In this document: piece by piece, positions 8,632-17,573 of the stretch
Layout of the letters: every line of letters begins with the position of its first letter
How positions within the stretch are numbered: the stretch's first letter is position 1
NCBI RefSeq assembly: GCF_003719305.1
Contig: NZ_RARC01000021.1
Location: 1 to 64,000 of the forward strand
DNA: 64,000 bases
Direction: 5' to 3'
Origin: Mycolicibacterium stellerae
GTDB taxonomy: Bacteria; Actinomycetota; Actinomycetes; Mycobacteriales; Mycobacteriaceae
Position numbers and translations under genes: made by a program
The notes under the pieces: generated by a model
Seen by the model: only the letters and a program-made list of their open reading frames with translations
What the model was told of the DNA's origin: nothing
Databases searched by the model: none

Positions 8632-8644
8632 AACGCTTAGCGTT
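8632..8644. promoter_or_regulatory. Inverted repeat AACGC-TTA-GCGTT upstream of dedA
   Basis: Five-base perfect arms around TTA, 88 bases upstream of the DedA start, within the only promoter-sized gap for the DedA-regulator operon. It could be a regulator site; arms are short so chance is possible. Confidence 0.25.
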
Positions 8645-8746
8645 GTGCTTTGAGTAACCACCCGGGAGGCGCCGAGCATCCCAGTGTTATGTGTGGGCGG
8701 GGTCACCTCGGCGATGCGTCACAGGCGCAATCACGCCTCAGCACCT

Positions 8747-10129
8747 TCAGCGGGAACAGGTGTCCGCAGTTGTCACGCGGAAAAGCCTAACAGCGTGGGG
8801 AGCAACGGATTTAGCGGAGATGTCACCGGTGGTTGTGACGCTGCGCCCGGTCCACAGGTCGCGCAGCGTATAGCAGTGCGCTGCGGGTAGTCCTGCCGCG
8901 GCGGCCGTGGTTGAGATATCAGCCGGCACCGTTGAGGAGTTGAAGAGGGCTACCGCCACCGCGGAATCGGCGAGCGGTTTGACCCAGATCCTTCCGTCGC
9001 TGCCGAGCTGATGGGCTTCGGCCATCAGTGGGTCCTGATCGACGGATATGACCTCGCGATTTGTCAGGATCGATACCGTGGTCGGCGACATCGTGCGCAA
9101 GTCGTTACCCGCCAACAGCGGGGCGCCCAGCATTGCCCACAGCGAGAAATGACTGCGCTGCTCGTCCTCTGTCAAGCTGGGCTGGGCGGTAGCCATCCAG
9201 CGCACGGTCCTCGCCGGCATCGCCAACATCGGCTGGAGCATGGCGCGCTGCTCGGCGGACAGGGGCTGTGTCTGCACGCTGCGGCGCAACAGTTCTCGGT
9301 GGTTGAGAAAGAAGTCCTTCCACGTCACACCGACGACCAGCATATCGGGGTCGCTGTGATATGCGGGCCGGGTCACACCGGCGACGGCATCCGCGAACTG
9401 GTCTGGAACGCCGTTGAACATGCCGGCGGCGAACGGGTCCATACCACCTGATGGCGGCAATACACTGCGCCACAGCGGAACGAGATCACCGGAAGTCCGT
9501 ACCATGTCGGCGATGTCGGACCAGTCGTAGCGGGTACCCGCGCTGGGGTCGTCGGAGCTGTTGGGGTTGATACTGTAAAGGATGCGTCTGCCGCTTGTCC
9601 GCAGTGCCGACCCCATGGTGTGGAACACCTTGAGCTGTTCGTCGTGGCTGGCTTCTCTGCTGCACCAGTCGTATTTGAGGAAGTCGATTCCCCACGCGGC
9701 GAACGTTACGGCGTCTTCGGTTTCGTGGCCGAGGCTGGCGGTGCTCACACCCTGCCCGCAGGTCTGGTTGAACGGGCTGGAGTACAGGCCGAAGCGCAGC
9801 CCCTTCTCATGTGCGTACTCGACCACCGGTTGCAGCCCATGCGGAAACAGCTGCGGGTCTGCAACCAGCTTTCCACTGGAATCTCGTTCGGGGGCAGCCC
9901 ATCCCGCGTCCAGGTTGACATAGGCGTACCCGGCATCACGCATACCGGAGGACACCATAGCGTCGATGGTCTCCCTGATCGACTGCTCGTCGATCTCGAT
10001 CCCGGAATTCCACGAGTTCCACCCCATTGGGGGAAGTGATGTCGCAGGGTTGTCAACAACGAAGTCGGCAGGATACGAGCAACCGGAGATAACGGTGGCC
10101 ACACCCAGCACACAGAGCAGTCGACGCAA
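8747..10129 (-). CDS. Secreted lipoprotein alpha-galactosidase-like glycosidase (GH27)
   Basis: 460 residues from TTG 10129, with GGAG nearby upstream. Lipobox ISGC at residues 14-17 marks a lipoprotein. The GH27 barrel begins PPMGWNSWN (about 33-41); the nucleophile is Asp154 in FLKYDWC and the probable acid/base is Asp215 in RTSGDL; the family motifs HSDPDML (258-264) and SVDQDPL are present, then a beta-sandwich C-terminal domain. GH27 enzymes retain configuration and cut terminal alpha-galactosyl or alpha-N-acetylgalactosaminyl groups. It lies 31 bases after the acyltransferase and may be the third gene of that operon, suggesting a glycolipid or glycan substrate outside the cell (inference). 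Confidence 0.85.
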   Translation of the reverse strand: MRRLLCVLGVATVISGCSYPADFVVDNPATSLPPMGWNSWNSGIEIDEQSIRETIDAMVSSGMRDAGYAYVNLDAGWAAPERDSSGKLVADPQLFPHGLQPVVEYAHEKGLRFGLYSSPFNQTCGQGVSTASLGHETEDAVTFAAWGIDFLKYDWCSREASHDEQLKVFHTMGSALRTSGRRILYSINPNSSDDPSAGTRYDWSDIADMVRTSGDLVPLWRSVLPPSGGMDPFAAGMFNGVPDQFADAVAGVTRPAYHSDPDMLVVGVTWKDFFLNHRELLRRSVQTQPLSAEQRAMLQPMLAMPARTVRWMATAQPSLTEDEQRSHFSLWAMLGAPLLAGNDLRTMSPTTVSILTNREVISVDQDPLMAEAHQLGSDGRIWVKPLADSAVAVALFNSSTVPADISTTAAAAGLPAAHCYTLRDLWTGRSVTTTGDISAKSVAPHAVRLFRVTTADTCSR

Positions 10130-10160
10130 GACTTTGATCTCCCGGTGTGGTGGTGGACGG

Positions 10161-11036
10161 CTAGAACGATGCGGCGTTCGGACGCACGGCTTTCCGCCAG
10201 GCCAGGGGGCTCAGTCCACGGAACGGGTCTTCGGCCCGGATGTCCTGCAGCTCCTGCAGGATGGTCTCCAGCGCCGTCTGGGTGGTCTTCTTGACGGTCG
10301 CCACCCACTCGTCGTCGGATATCCCGTCTGGCTGGGTGGTGTCGATCGGTTCACCGAAGCGTAGGTACATCCGCTGTGGATTTGGGATCAGTGTCGGGCC
10401 GATGCCACGCACCAAAGGAATTGTCATGTCCGGCTTTCCGGTGATGGCCTGACCCACCTTCTGGGTGAGCTTGCCCATCAGGCTGTCCCGCTCCCAGACG
10501 CTGCGGTAGACATCGTCGCCGCCGACGTGGCCGACTGGAACGATGGGGTAGTCGTTGGCGATGGCCACACGCGCGAACCCGGCCCGCCCTTGCCACTTGA
10601 GTTGATATTCCTCGCCTCTGAATTTCCCGATCTCACGACCGCCGCCGGGAAAGACGAGCAACGTCTCGTTGTTCTGCATCAGTTTGTTCGCGTTTTCAGG
10701 CGTGCCGACGACCCCGCCGCATGCGGCCAACAAATCTCCGGCCAGGCCGGGCATGCTGCCCATGCCTCGTTCGGTCAACGGCCGTACCCGAGTGCCAACG
10801 GCTTGCCGGACCGAAAGGCAAGTCAGCCACACCTCGCCCATCCCGGTCTGGGTGTGGTTGCCGACCAGGAAGAATCGCCCGTCTCGCGGCAGGTTCTCGG
10901 TGCCGTCGATATACGGCAGCGTGAGATCGATTGCCGGCCAGACGCCGTCGGCGGTGGCTTCGGCAATCCTTCGCAGGGTCCGAATGCGTGCGGGCTGGTC
11001 GATGATCTGCTCAGTTTTGGCTGCAGCGTTCTTCAT
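10161..11036 (-). CDS. Acyltransferase, LPLAT/MGAT-like (intact paralog)
   Basis: 291 residues. Motif GNHTQTGM (about 73-80) corresponds to the NHxxxxD box of glycerolipid acyltransferases but lacks the Asp, as in MGAT/DAGAT-type members; VFPGGGREIGKFRGEEY (about 135-151) is the typical PGGxxE box. The partner of the methyltransferase upstream, which it overlaps by ATGA. Intact counterpart of the broken frame at 1793-2644, so if the two were redundant the cell keeps one functional copy. The acyl acceptor is unknown. Confidence 0.85.
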   Translation of the reverse strand: MKNAAAKTEQIIDQPARIRTLRRIAEATADGVWPAIDLTLPYIDGTENLPRDGRFFLVGNHTQTGMGEVWLTCLSVRQAVGTRVRPLTERGMGSMPGLAGDLLAACGGVVGTPENANKLMQNNETLLVFPGGGREIGKFRGEEYQLKWQGRAGFARVAIANDYPIVPVGHVGGDDVYRSVWERDSLMGKLTQKVGQAITGKPDMTIPLVRGIGPTLIPNPQRMYLRFGEPIDTTQPDGISDDEWVATVKKTTQTALETILQELQDIRAEDPFRGLSPLAWRKAVRPNAASF

Positions 11037-11872
11037 TTCGCTGATCCTCTATTTGTGACGACGGGGGTGCGGGCTTGCGGTGGCCGGAAGACGGCGGTCA
11101 TCGGGCGCGGACCGATGCCGTTGTGTTCGAGCTGGAGAAATTCGATATCCATCCGCGGGTCGGCGGCCTTCCCGAGCGCGACGAACGCCGACGGCGAGTA
11201 GGCCCGCAGCGAACTCACAATCGCGTCGTGCATCGTCGGCAGGATCGACGACGGCGGCAGGATCGCCAGTGACATCGGCACCATCACAAGCGAATTGAGC
11301 AGGATTCCCATCGGCGATGCGCGTTTGAGGTCGATCACCAGGAAGCGGGAGGCCACCCGGGTCGCCTCGGCGATGGCCAGACAGGCGGTCGCGGGAGGTA
11401 GATGATGGAAGGCCAACGCGAACACCACCAGGTCATAGGTGGCGTCGGCGGCATCGATGTCGGTCGCATCGACCACCTGGGTCCGCGCCCGCGGATGGGA
11501 CCCGAGCGGGCCCGCGGCCATGTTGGCCACCGATGTCGGGTCCAGGTCGCTTGCGGTGACGGTGGCGGTGGCGTGCAGTTTCAGGATCTCTTCCGAAACC
11601 CGTCCGTGCCCTGCGCCGATCTCGAGAATGCGCGGGTCGGCGATATCCTCGACGACCTGCAACGCCGTCTTGGCGTACTGCTCGTGCAAGCTTGCGCGCT
11701 CGCCCATCGCGTCCAATCCTTTGATCACCCGCTGCTTGAGTTCATCGGAGACGTCACGGCGATCGGTGTATTCCGCGACGTCCGTCTGCATGAGCCGATT
11801 CAGCCAGGTGGCGTTGGGGCCGCCGCGCGGCATCGACGCAATCGCCGGCCCCGCGCCGTACCGGTGTGTCAT
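11033..11872 (-). CDS. Class I SAM-dependent methyltransferase (paralog)
   Basis: 279 residues, closely similar to the protein at 954-1796: shared AMPRGGP-A-WL-RL--TD--EYTDR-DVSDELKQRV start, motif I LEIGAGHGRV, ASDLDPTSVAN and DLVVFALAFHHLPP. First gene of a methyltransferase-acyltransferase(-GH27) operon, with the operator 14 bases upstream of its ATG. The strong similarity shows a duplication of the two-gene cassette rather than independent arrival. Confidence 0.85.
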   Translation of the reverse strand: MTHRYGAGPAIASMPRGGPNATWLNRLMQTDVAEYTDRRDVSDELKQRVIKGLDAMGERASLHEQYAKTALQVVEDIADPRILEIGAGHGRVSEEILKLHATATVTASDLDPTSVANMAAGPLGSHPRARTQVVDATDIDAADATYDLVVFALAFHHLPPATACLAIAEATRVASRFLVIDLKRASPMGILLNSLVMVPMSLAILPPSSILPTMHDAIVSSLRAYSPSAFVALGKAADPRMDIEFLQLEHNGIGPRPMTAVFRPPQARTPVVTNRGSAK

Positions 11873-11885
11873 GGCTGCAACGTAC

Positions 11886-11905
11886 CAAACGAACTGTTTC
11901 GTTTG
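11886..11905. promoter_or_regulatory. TetR operator CAAACGAA-CTGT-TTCGTTTG
   Basis: 8-bp perfect inverted repeat with a 4-bp spacer, 14 bases upstream of the methyltransferase start. Its core AACGAA-N4-TTCGTT is identical to the palindrome at 896-911. Confidence 0.7.
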
Positions 11906-11999
11906 TTATGTGTTTCGTGTGATAACCCTGTGCCTACCGGGCGCGCCATCGGCGCACGACGATCCGCCTGGTGACACACTCGGCCGTCGATGCTTTGGA

Positions 12000-12539
12000 T
12001 CAGTGCCGCTGGGCGCCGAGCCCGTCGAGTATCAGTCCTAGCATGGGCTGCGATCGATCCTCTGGGCCCGAGGCTGCCCGCCAGAGGGCACCGGTGAGCT
12101 GCAGGAAGTCACCCGGATCCGCGTCAGCGCGAATGCTGCCGTCGTGTTTGCCCGCCTCGATCAGTTCCGAGATCGCGGCGATGACCGGGCCATAGGTTTT
12201 TTCCGTGATCGCCTGATGCGCGCCAGGGCTGAGTGCATCGCCCAGACCGTGCTTTTTCCGCATAGCGTCCACCAGGTCCGTGGTCCAGTGCCGTAGTGCC
12301 TCTAGCGGAGGCAGCGTCTCCAACAACTTCGAGGCGCTGGCGACCAGCCGCTCGATCTCGAGTTGATAGACGGCCAGGACGAGAGCCTCGCGAGTCGGAA
12401 AGTTGCGATACAGGGTGCCCGGTCCTACGCCGGCACGCTGCGCAATCCGATTCATGGAGATATCGCCACTGTCGGTGAATGCCTCCCGGGCCGCCTCCAG
12501 GATGCGGGCCCGATTCTGGCGGGCGTCCGAACGAACCAT
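12000..12539 (-). CDS. TetR/AcrR-family regulator
   Basis: 179 residues; HTH RARILEAAREAFTDSGDISMNRIAQRAGVGPGTLYRNFPTREAL at about 9-52 and a helical C-terminal domain. Divergent from the aldo/keto reductase at 12614. The gap between them carries two GGAGANNTCTCC palindromes, the kind of site recognised by TetR proteins with this recognition helix (GVGPGTLYRNFPTREAL), so it most likely represses itself and the reductase. It also lies upstream of the methyltransferase operon on the same strand, but that operon has its own, different operator. Confidence 0.85.
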   Translation of the reverse strand: MVRSDARQNRARILEAAREAFTDSGDISMNRIAQRAGVGPGTLYRNFPTREALVLAVYQLEIERLVASASKLLETLPPLEALRHWTTDLVDAMRKKHGLGDALSPGAHQAITEKTYGPVIAAISELIEAGKHDGSIRADADPGDFLQLTGALWRAASGPEDRSQPMLGLILDGLGAQRH

Positions 12540-12552
12540 GCGACGTCCTTGC

Positions 12553-12598
12553 TATCCGGAGAGGTCTCCAGTACCGTTTGTGGAGAACTCTCCGGATA
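12553..12598. promoter_or_regulatory. Two facing TetR operator palindromes (GGAGA-N2-TCTCC)
   Basis: Sites 12558-12569 and 12582-12593 are each GGAGA-N2-TCTCC, centres 24 bases apart. They are mirror copies: TATCCGGAGA (12553-12562) on the left is the exact reverse complement of TCTCCGGATA (12589-12598) on the right. They sit between the TetR start (12539) and the AKR start (12614). Confidence 0.75.
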
Positions 12599-12613
12599 CT
12601 TTAGAGGAGCATC

Positions 12614-13663
12614 ATGCGCTACATCAAGCTCGGCACCACAGGTCTAGACGTCTCACCGGTCGCCGTCGGTGCAATGACCTACGGAGACCCCAACCGCGGA
12701 CACCCCGTCTGGTCACTAGACGAGGAGAAGAGCCGCCCGCTCATCAGGCACGCACTCGAGGCCGGCATCAACTTCTTCGACACCGCCAACATGTATTCCC
12801 ACGGCTCGAGCGAGGAGATTTTGGGCCGCGCGCTCAACGACTTCGCGGACCGGGACGAGGTCGTGATCGCCACCAAGCTACGCCATCCGATGAGGCCGGG
12901 GCCGAACGGAAAAGGCCTGTCCCGCAAGGCGGTCATGGCCGAGGTCGATCACAGCCTGCGGCGACTCGGCACCGATTACATCGATCTCTACCAAGTTCAC
13001 CGCAACGACCACACGACCCCGCTAGAAGAGACTCTCGAAGCCCTGCACGATCTGGTCAAGGCAGGCAAGGTTCGCTACCTCGGCGCATCCTCAATGCACG
13101 CGTGGGAATTCGCCAAGGCCTTGCACCTGCAGAAGCAACACGGCTGGGCGCGGTTCGTGTCGATGCAGCACCACTACAACTTGCTGGCCCGGGAGGAACA
13201 ACGCGAGATGATCCCGCTCTGCCTCGACGAGGGAGTCGGCACAATCGTCTGGAGCCCGCTCGCCCGCGGCCGATTGGCCCGCCCGTGGGAAGCCGCCAAG
13301 TCGACTACCCGAGCCGAAACAGATGGAGCCTTCGCGGATCTGCTCTACGGGCCACTCGCCGCCGACAGCGATCGCGCGATCATCGACGCCGTCGGCGCGA
13401 TCGCATCCGACCGTGGCGTCACCAGGGCACAGGTCGCACTGGCCTGGCTGCACCGCCAGCCGGTCGTCACCGCACCGCTCGTCGGCGCCAACACGACCGC
13501 TCAGCTCGATGACGCCGTGGCGTCACTCGACATCACACTCACCAGCGACGACATTGCCGCCCTCGAGCGCCCCTACACGCCGCGCCACGACTTCCAAGGA
13601 ATCTCGGATGAGTCTGCGATGCAACAGATCAGAGATCAGATTCCGGGGTACGCCAACACCTAG
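12614..13663 (+). CDS. Aldo/keto reductase
   Basis: 349 residues, an (alpha/beta)8 barrel NAD(P)H oxidoreductase. The catalytic tetrad is visible: Asp and Tyr in FFDTANMYSHG, Lys in VIATKLRHP and His in DLYQVHRND. The cofactor-binding end (PLVGANTTAQLDDA) is present. Resembles the YajO/potassium-channel-beta-like subgroup with an N-terminal MRYIKLGTTGLDVSPVAVGAMTYG. Divergent from and probably repressed by TetR at 12000-12539. GAGGAGC precedes the ATG. Substrate unknown. Confidence 0.9.
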   Translation: MRYIKLGTTGLDVSPVAVGAMTYGDPNRGHPVWSLDEEKSRPLIRHALEAGINFFDTANMYSHGSSEEILGRALNDFADRDEVVIATKLRHPMRPGPNGKGLSRKAVMAEVDHSLRRLGTDYIDLYQVHRNDHTTPLEETLEALHDLVKAGKVRYLGASSMHAWEFAKALHLQKQHGWARFVSMQHHYNLLAREEQREMIPLCLDEGVGTIVWSPLARGRLARPWEAAKSTTRAETDGAFADLLYGPLAADSDRAIIDAVGAIASDRGVTRAQVALAWLHRQPVVTAPLVGANTTAQLDDAVASLDITLTSDDIAALERPYTPRHDFQGISDESAMQQIRDQIPGYANT

Positions 13664-13879
13664 GAGTCGTTGATGGCCAGCGAATTCGAACACCCCGGCT
13701 TTTCGCCGCTTCCTGACCTTTACCGATTGTGCGCGATCTCATCTGCTGTATCGCCCCTCAGCGCGTCCCGGTAAGACGGCATCGTCGTAGGCGGATGGAA
13801 CGTCAGCCCAGGGAATCTGACGAAATGGTCATCACTGACTGTCATCGCTTAGACTGTGCCCGACGCGGAGGTGTGAGCA

Positions 13880-14542
13880 GTGAGCGATGGGCAGACGCAG
13901 ACGCCGAACCGGTTGGAGCGACGAAAACAGCGCACCCGTGAAGCGCTGCTGCAAGCGGCGCAGGCATTCATCGCCGCGGGCAAGCTCAACGCCCCGATCC
14001 TCGAAATCACCCAGGCCGCCGACGTCGGCATGGGTTCGTTCTACAACCACTTCGCGTCCAAAGATGAGCTGTTCGCTGCCGCGGTCACCGACGTCCTCGA
14101 CTCCCAGGGCGAGTTCCTGGACCGACTCACCGAATCGCTGAGCGATCCGGCGGAGAGATTCGCGTGCCGATTTCGCTTGTGCGGGCGACTCTTCCGGCGC
14201 CGGCCGCAGGAGAGCCGCATCATGCTGTCCATCGGATTGTCGCTGCTGTCCTCCGACCTCGGGCTTGCCCCCCGCGCCAAACGCGACATCATTGCCGCAT
14301 CGAGCGCCGGCCGCTTCAAGGTGCACGATCCCGAGATTGCCCTCGCCGTTGCCGGCGGTGCGCTACTCGGGCTGGGACAACTGCTGCTGGAACAGCCCGA
14401 CCGCGACGACGCCCAAGCTACCGACGACGTCACGCGTGACGTCTTGCGGTTGTTCGGAATGACAGCCAAACAAGCCCAGCACCTCACATCGCGGCCGCTA
14501 CCCGATATCGCCGTCGGCGACGGCACGGGATCAGCCGCCTAG
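13880..14542 (+). CDS. TetR-family regulator
   Basis: 220 residues from GTG 13880. HTH region RRKQRTREALLQAAQAFIAAG and EITQAADVGMGSFYNHFASKDELF at about 11-57; the C-terminal domain is typical of TetR proteins controlling dehydrogenases. Convergent with, and overlapping by 12 bases, the alcohol dehydrogenase gene that follows. Upstream 13664-13879 contains no clear palindrome; TGAC-N6-GTCA at about 13819-13832 is a weak candidate. Confidence 0.8.
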   Translation: MSDGQTQTPNRLERRKQRTREALLQAAQAFIAAGKLNAPILEITQAADVGMGSFYNHFASKDELFAAAVTDVLDSQGEFLDRLTESLSDPAERFACRFRLCGRLFRRRPQESRIMLSIGLSLLSSDLGLAPRAKRDIIAASSAGRFKVHDPEIALAVAGGALLGLGQLLLEQPDRDDAQATDDVTRDVLRLFGMTAKQAQHLTSRPLPDIAVGDGTGSAA

Positions 14543-15571
14543 GCCGCTGCGAGCCATCTCGACGACGATTTTGCCGAAGGCGCCGCGATCGAGGTGGTCG
14601 AGCGCCGCGGGCAGCTCATCGAGCCGGTACCGAACGTCGACCACGGGCGTCAACCGCGTCCCGTCGACGGCGACCACAAGATTTTGAAGAGCGCGACGAT
14701 GCCCAGTTCCGATCCCGTGGATGGTGACGTCCTTGAGCAGGAGCGGCATCACCGGAGCCGTGACGTCAAAGCCTTCCAGCGCCCCGATCAGATGAATGTG
14801 TCCACCGACGGCCACGGTCTGCGCCGCCTTACCCAGATGCGCCCCGCCGACCAGTTCGAGGATGTGGTCGGCACCGCGGTCACCCGTGACCTGCAGCACG
14901 GCGTCGACCCAATCATCTCGCCTGCGGTCGATGGCATGGTCGGCCCCGAGTGCGAAGGCGCGCCCGAGCTTGTCGGCACTCCCCGACACAATGACCTGGG
15001 CGCCGTGCATCTTGGCGATCTGGAGGCCGAAGAGTGCAACGCCGCCCGTCCCTTCCACGAGCACCGTCTCGCCGGCACGAAGGTGCCCGCGTTCGACGAG
15101 GGCGAACCATGCGGTGATTCCGGCGCAGGGCAGGGTGCTGGCGTGCGCATCATCGAGTGTTGCCGGTGCGCGAACGAACCAGTGTTCTGGCATTGCCACG
15201 TACTCGCTCAGAACGCCGGGGTAGTAGCCCCCCAGCGTGCGATACGACGGTGTGCGGGCGTCACCCCGGCGGAGACCGTCGACCCAGTCCGGGGTGAACG
15301 TCGAGATGACACGGTCGTGGAGGCCGAAGCGACTCACGCCGTCGCCCAGTTCCACAATGGTGCCGGCGAGATCCGAACCGGGCGTGAAGGGGAACGACAA
15401 TGGCAGTCCTCTGCCGCTTTCCATGACCATCTTGTCGCGATAGTTCAATGCGACGGCGCCGACCTTGACCAGAACTTCATTTCGGCCCGGCTCAGGAATC
15501 GCAACGGTCCTCAGCTCCAACCGGTTTCGGCCGATTCCGTCTATCTCCCACCGACGCATGGTTCCTGTCAT
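14531..15571 (-). CDS. Zinc-independent MDR-family NAD(P)-dependent alcohol dehydrogenase
   Basis: 346 residues from ATG 15571, chosen for the strong GGAGGT upstream; the frame is open further to 15646 but without such a site. GroES-like N-terminal domain (NEVLVKVGAVALNYRDKMVMESG), then Rossmann domain with VEGTGGVALFGLQIAKMHGA. The Cys/His zinc ligands of classical alcohol dehydrogenases are missing (NYRDKM in place of C-x-x-D; HTPG is TPGSD), so it resembles quinone-reductase-like members. Ends overlap a convergent TetR gene. Confidence 0.85.
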   Translation of the reverse strand: MTGTMRRWEIDGIGRNRLELRTVAIPEPGRNEVLVKVGAVALNYRDKMVMESGRGLPLSFPFTPGSDLAGTIVELGDGVSRFGLHDRVISTFTPDWVDGLRRGDARTPSYRTLGGYYPGVLSEYVAMPEHWFVRAPATLDDAHASTLPCAGITAWFALVERGHLRAGETVLVEGTGGVALFGLQIAKMHGAQVIVSGSADKLGRAFALGADHAIDRRRDDWVDAVLQVTGDRGADHILELVGGAHLGKAAQTVAVGGHIHLIGALEGFDVTAPVMPLLLKDVTIHGIGTGHRRALQNLVVAVDGTRLTPVVDVRYRLDELPAALDHLDRGAFGKIVVEMARSGLGG

Positions 15572-15758
15572 CACTACCTCCACACATCTCGAAGAAAGTT
15601 TGAGGTGAGGTGGTGGACCTTCCTCAATGCGCCTCGTTGGCGGCATTGCCTGCCTGGTGAGTGGCGGCGTCGACTGCGGCTCGTTCTGCTTGCGCCCGCC
15701 GTGATGACGTCACACCTGTGGAGTTTTATTCCGGATCGTTTGCGGCCAGCGACTCATG

Positions 15759-16214
15759 TCACGGGTGCAAGCGCAGCCCGTCGGTGATCTTGTCCACGAT
15801 CTTGCTGTCGGCGCGGACGGCGATACCGACCAGATCAAGGCTGTCGCGGGCGGTGGCCGCCACAGAGGAGCGGTTGGCAGCGTCGTGGCCCGTCGTGAAG
15901 AGCTCGGCGGTGAAGATCGCAGGGACCACACCCCTCGATAGAGCCCGGTTCAGGGTGCGCGTCAGTCTTGCTGTGTCCGCAGCGAACACCATCACCGGTT
16001 GCCCGAACATGGGCGTGTAACGGGTGCCGTCGGCGTCGGCGTAGTCGGCGCCGATCGACTCCGGTGCGCTCGCGGCGATACCGCTGGCGAGGAAGGCGGT
16101 CAGATTGAGCTTCTGCCACGTGGCCAACTCGTCGCGCAGCACCAACGCAATCTTGGTGTTCGCTCGGAAAGCGCACTGGATATCAGGCAGCTTGTCGGTC
16201 ATTTGGTCGGTCAT
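15759..16214 (-). CDS. DUF2000-family protein
   Basis: 151 residues. Conserved DUF2000 features: an NTKIALVLRDELATWQKLNLTAFLASGIA start, a YTPMFGQPVMVFAAD strand and a C-terminal LDLVGIAVRADSKIVDKIT segment, a fold related to peptidyl-tRNA hydrolase 2. The function is not known. It is divergent from an Lrp/AsnC regulator 38 bases away, a frequent arrangement for DUF2000 genes, so the regulator probably controls it. Confidence 0.8.
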   Translation of the reverse strand: MTDQMTDKLPDIQCAFRANTKIALVLRDELATWQKLNLTAFLASGIAASAPESIGADYADADGTRYTPMFGQPVMVFAADTARLTRTLNRALSRGVVPAIFTAELFTTGHDAANRSSVAATARDSLDLVGIAVRADSKIVDKITDGLRLHP

Positions 16215-16252
16215 AGGCGATAATACTATTTGCTAGTTCGGAAGGGTTAGTC

Positions 16253-16747
16253 GTGACCGAATATAATTCGGTACAAGGCAGGGAATTCGGGATCATGGAC
16301 GAACTTGATTCGGCGATCGTTACCGCACTGCAGGCGGATGGTCGGCGCAGTAACCGCGATCTGGCCGCCGCGTTCGGCGTCTCGCCCTCCACGATGCTCG
16401 AACGAGTGCGCGCACTGCGGGCGCGCGGGGTGTTGACGGGTGTGCACGCGAGCGTTGATCTGACCAAGGTTGGTCGACCGGTACAGGCGATGGTGACCGT
16501 GCGGTTGCGCCCTCAGTCGCGCCGGGTCGTTCTCGGGTTCCGCGACTTCATCCTCGGGTTGCCCGAGACGCTGCAGGTGTTCGTGACCACTGGCACCGAG
16601 GACGTGTTGGTGCACGTCGCCGTGCAATCGACGGAGGCGCTTCGCGATTTCGTGCTCGATTCGTTGACGGGCCGTCCCGAAGTAGCCGGCCTGCGAACGG
16701 ATGTGGTCTTCGACCATCAGCGCAACCACGCTCCCTCGCAGGCGTAG
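16253..16747 (+). CDS. Lrp/AsnC-family transcriptional regulator
   Basis: 164 residues. AsnC-type HTH (LDSAIVTALQADGRRSNRDLAAAFGVSPSTMLERVRALRARGVL, about 18-62), then a RAM ligand-binding domain (MVTVRLRPQSRRVV..FRDFILGLPETLQVFVTTGTEDVLVHVAVQSTEALRDFVLDSL). Starts at GTG 16253; an internal ATG at 16295 (MDELDSA) is an alternative and would remove a tail not typical of the family. Divergent from DUF2000; the AT-rich gap GATAATACTATTTGCTAG may hold both promoters and the operator. Confidence 0.85.
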   Translation: MTEYNSVQGREFGIMDELDSAIVTALQADGRRSNRDLAAAFGVSPSTMLERVRALRARGVLTGVHASVDLTKVGRPVQAMVTVRLRPQSRRVVLGFRDFILGLPETLQVFVTTGTEDVLVHVAVQSTEALRDFVLDSLTGRPEVAGLRTDVVFDHQRNHAPSQA

Positions 16748-16911
16748 CCGAGGCACTGCCACTTAACCGAGAGCGTGAGCACATGATCACCACTCACCGC
16801 ACCGGACTGCTCGCCACCAGCGATCGCTGACCCGCGCTGGAGTCGTATCCGAATGCGCCTGCCCTTCAACGGGACTCCATATGGTGACCAACCGAATCGC
16901 TCGTCGTGTCG

Positions 16912-17490
16912 TCAGCTCAACGGGGTGTCGATGATGGTGTCGAACACCGCCTCCAGCAGTTCGACGAGTTGGTCGGTGTTGCGTCCGGTGAGTGCGCGGG
17001 CGCCTACCACTCGGCGCATCAGGAGCATCCCGCTGATCACCGACAGCGCGACGGCGCTGCGGAGCTGTCGCCCCGGTTGAGGCAGCTGGCCGGCCAGTCG
17101 CTTTCCGACGTGACGCTCGATCGCGTCGCGCACGATGTCGATGGCGATCGGGTTCGACGCCGACCGCAGCATGATCAGAAACGGTGCCAGGTCATCGGTG
17201 TCCCCAGCGGAGCGAGTAACCAACGCCGTGGCGACGTCGCGGGCGATGGCGTCGGAGTTCTCGGCGACGAACACCGGCGGCGCGAACGAGGCCTCGACTG
17301 CCTCTGCGAACAACTTCTCCTTCGACCCGAAATACCTGTTCACCAACATTGCGGTGACACCGGCGGCGCCGGCGATCTCGCGGACACCGACACCGTCGTA
17401 TCCAGCACGGGCGAAGTTGCGGATGGCCGAGTTCAGGATCGCCTCTCGGGTGGCGGCGGCATTGCGCGGGCGGGAGGGGGCGGCGGCCAT
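16912..17490 (-). CDS. TetR-family regulator
   Basis: 192 residues. HTH AATREAILNSAIRNFARAGYDGVGVREIAGAAGVTAMLVNRYFGSKEKLFAEAV at about 11-63; the C-terminal domain (TetR_C of the PF17920/17932 type) contains SVISGMLLMRRVVGARAL. Divergent from SDR at 17701, with two operator-like sites between. It probably represses the SDR-AKR operon and itself. Confidence 0.85.
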   Translation of the reverse strand: MAAAPSRPRNAAATREAILNSAIRNFARAGYDGVGVREIAGAAGVTAMLVNRYFGSKEKLFAEAVEASFAPPVFVAENSDAIARDVATALVTRSAGDTDDLAPFLIMLRSASNPIAIDIVRDAIERHVGKRLAGQLPQPGRQLRSAVALSVISGMLLMRRVVGARALTGRNTDQLVELLEAVFDTIIDTPLS

Positions 17491-17521
17491 GCCCCAACGG
17501 TAGGGAATAGATCGGACTAAG

Positions 17522-17560
17522 TCTACGTCTGTATATTTGCGATAAGTCTACGGTCGTAGA
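17522..17560. promoter_or_regulatory. Two TetR operator sites based on TCTACG-N2-CGTAGA
   Basis: TCTACG-GT-CGTAGA at 17547-17560 is a perfect palindrome. A second copy at 17522-17535, TCTACG-TC-TGTATA, matches 6/6 and 4/6, exactly 25 bases away. Both follow AAG and lie between the TetR start and the SDR. Confidence 0.7.
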
Positions 17561-17573
17561 TTAGGAGTCGACG

